From Prorocentrum cordatum (taxonomy: Eukaryota > Sar > Dinophyceae > Prorocentrales > Prorocentraceae): DNA of 64,000 bases. This document shows positions 62,561 through 64,000 of this stretch, piece by piece. The stretch is from NCBI GenBank assembly GCA_963575745.1, contig CAUYUJ010016715.1, positions 187,501 to 251,500 on the forward strand, in the 5' to 3' direction. Position numbers and translations under genes: made by a program. Under the pieces are notes generated by a model, which saw only the letters and a list, made by a program, of their open reading frames with translations, ran no database searches and was not told where the DNA came from. Position 1 is the first letter of the stretch. Each line of letters begins with the position of its first letter.

Positions 62561-63762
62561 CGATGGCAGCAGCCACATGCGCATACGGCCCTGGGCATTG
62601 CGCAGGGTGCCGCCAAACGGGCGTGCCGAGACGAAAGCACGATATCTTTCAAGGACCGACGCCCATGAATGAATGAATGAATGGTCGGGTCTGTGAGCCG
62701 GAGAAGGCTTGACCTGAGAAGCCTTGCGCGGCAATCCGCTTCTGTGGGAACCGATCTTGCAATACGACAGAACGCAATGGGTATATGGATGTGCCCCCCG
62801 CCGGGCCTGAACATATCCATCCTCACTGCCTCCCGACGTCCTCGGAGATGTGGATATTAGTAGGTCGCAACATCGGAAAACTGACCTGGCCGTCTGGCAG
62901 ACACGAGTCGTGGCCATCATGCCGAGCTGGTCCTGCCACTCGGCTCCAGACACGCGCAAGGGGCCCAAGACCCGGGCCAGCCTCTGGGCCTCACGGCGCT
63001 GCGGAAGGATCGCCGGGCGAGGGGCACGACACAAGGTGTCTGCGCTCCACCCGAGCGGGCCCCCTGTCTGAGACAAGACCTGACCTCGAGCAGAGCCCGC
63101 GGTACTAGCCACGGTCGGGAACTTTTTGCTTAGCTTGGCGGCGCGCGCAAGGGGGTGGAGGGAGGGGGGAGGGCTTCTTAGAAAGGAGGCTGCTCCTTCG
63201 AAGGCGGCCCGCGCCTTCTAAGAAGCAGGGCCCCCACCCCTCTCTGCGCGAGGCTGATTAGCGTGTCGCTGCGGCGGCCACGGCGACAAGCTATGCCTTG
63301 CAAGCGGACAGCGTGTCGCACCGCTCCGCGGCGATGACACAAGACCCTTCCGAGGGCCACATGGCACTGGAAATGCAGAAGGCATGGGTCGCGAGATACA
63401 GGACACAAGGGTACCCTTGATTTGACAGGGTCGACCTACTAATCAACCTCGCTTGTAGGATGTCTGGGGAGAGCAGTGGTGGCGAGACGAGGGCGAGGAC
63501 GAGGCGCTCGTATGCGCGCGCACGCCAGCGAAGAGGGCTCTAAGAGCACGCCAGGCCGTCGACCCCGTCGACCCTCGATCGGAGGGAGGGAATGGCAACT
63601 CATGGGAGCCTCCCATACCATCTTGCTGGCTTTTGCGAATCGACCCCGGTCGACGCCAAATCGACGCCAAACCGACTCTCATCGACACTGATCAACGCTA
63701 CATCGACGCTGTCCCATCGATCACCCTACGCTATCCGACGCTAACGCACACCAAAGACGGAG
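62561..63762. other. No gene; short hairpin at 63174-63227
   Basis: A (GAAT)n run lies at about 62666-62683. GCTTCTTAGAAAGG (63174-63187) pairs with CCTTCTAAGAAGC (63215-63227) with one bulge, and an inner CCTTCGAAGG palindrome is present; compare 46430-46470. 63640-63730 has repeated CATCGACGCT and AAATCGACGCCA pieces. No protein recognised. Confidence 0.45.
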
Positions 63763-64000
63763 TTACGAGGGCACACAAGACTCCAAAGACTTGCTACCGA
63801 AGCATTCGGTGGCGGCCTCGTCGACGAGCGCGGCGACATCCCAGAAGTGCCGATTCAGCGTCGTGCCCGTGTAGAACGGCTTGCCACACGCGGCGTCGCC
63901 GATCAGCACCAGGGGCCGGGCGAGCCCGGGGGCGTCCGCGTCGGGGCCAGGCACCTCTGGGGAGAGCGGCGAGCCATCATTCGGGCGGATCGGCTTCGTC
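63763..64000 (-). CDS. Exon-like end of a possible FAD-dependent oxidoreductase (partial)
   Basis: Read on the minus strand from the window edge: GSPLSPEVPGPDADAPG, then ARPLVLIGDAACGKPFYTGT and TLNRHFWDVAALVDEAATEC. L-I-G-D-A-A followed by a Gly-rich turn, L-N and D-V-A-x-L resembles the G-D-A motif of FAD-binding aromatic monooxygenases, which contacts the flavin ribityl chain. The coding look ends at GAATGCTTCGGTAGCAAG, where GGTAGC could be a 5' splice site, so this is probably one internal exon. The gene continues beyond the window. The only non-mobile-looking gene piece here. Identity is tentative. Confidence 0.4.
   Translation of the reverse strand, partial: TKPIRPNDGSPLSPEVPGPDADAPGLARPLVLIGDAACGKPFYTGTTLNRHFWDVAALVDEAATECFGSKSLESCVPS

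Overview
The window is nuclear DNA from a dinoflagellate. The clearest evidence is a full copy of the 22-nt dinoflagellate spliced leader (core CCGTAGCCATTTTGGCTC) at 55942-55963, with a second, mutated copy at 11830-11851. The high GC content, the abundance of CT-rich microsatellites and minisatellites, and several protein families I recognise from dinoflagellate repeats agree with this. I cannot name the species. No tRNA, rRNA or CRISPR array was recognised, and almost everything readable belongs to mobile elements.

Layout. (1) 1-3.8 kb: low-complexity DNA and one small intact ORF (1312-1701, minus). (2) 3.9-7.35 kb and 26.5-28.7 kb: the two halves of one degenerate minus-strand DIRS-like (tyrosine-recombinase) retroelement. 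Its gag-like region, pre-RT region and the first half of the reverse transcriptase lie at 28.7-26.5 kb. The second half of the RT, RNase H, a methyltransferase-like domain and the recombinase lie at 7.35-3.9 kb. (3) 7355-26505: a 19,151-bp block with 12-bp perfect (33-bp imperfect) terminal inverted repeats. It sits exactly inside the V-D-N catalytic motif of that RT. Removing it with one copy of the flanking AA (or AAC) rejoins the frame. The block has ACCCATTTTT-type subterminal arrays at both ends and a private TTTGTCTGGAATTT repeat. It carries plus-strand genes: a methyltransferase-like protein, a charged coiled-coil-type protein and a CACTA/Tnp2-like transposase, together with small basic and acidic ORFs. 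I read it as a giant, probably undescribed, cargo-bearing DNA transposon.

(4) 28.7-41 kb: repeat-dominated DNA with duplicated modules, a GCATGCGCGCG-centred family, two abutting minisatellites (35.5-36.2 kb), purine and pyrimidine tracts, and a satellite array at 39.6-40.8 kb. (5) 41-49.4 kb: mostly anonymous, with a worn LINE RNase H fragment (42.6-43.4 kb), short minisatellites and inverted repeats. (6) 49.4-53.1 kb: five tandem copies of a 0.7-1.0 kb unit. (7) 53.2-55.9 kb: two tandem arrays, the first an inverted copy of the 39.6-kb satellite. They run up to the spliced leader and a nearly complete LINE (55.94-62.4 kb) with ORF1, endonuclease, RT, RNase H, a C-terminal Cys/His domain and a duplicated 3' hairpin. 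(8) 62.4-64 kb: microsatellite, anonymous DNA, and one exon-like minus-strand fragment of a possible FAD-dependent oxidoreductase at the edge.

Family assignments come from motif order and remembered family features, not from a database search. Exon limits inside the 19-kb element are estimates. Many reading frames in the two retroelements are broken, so those copies look inactive.
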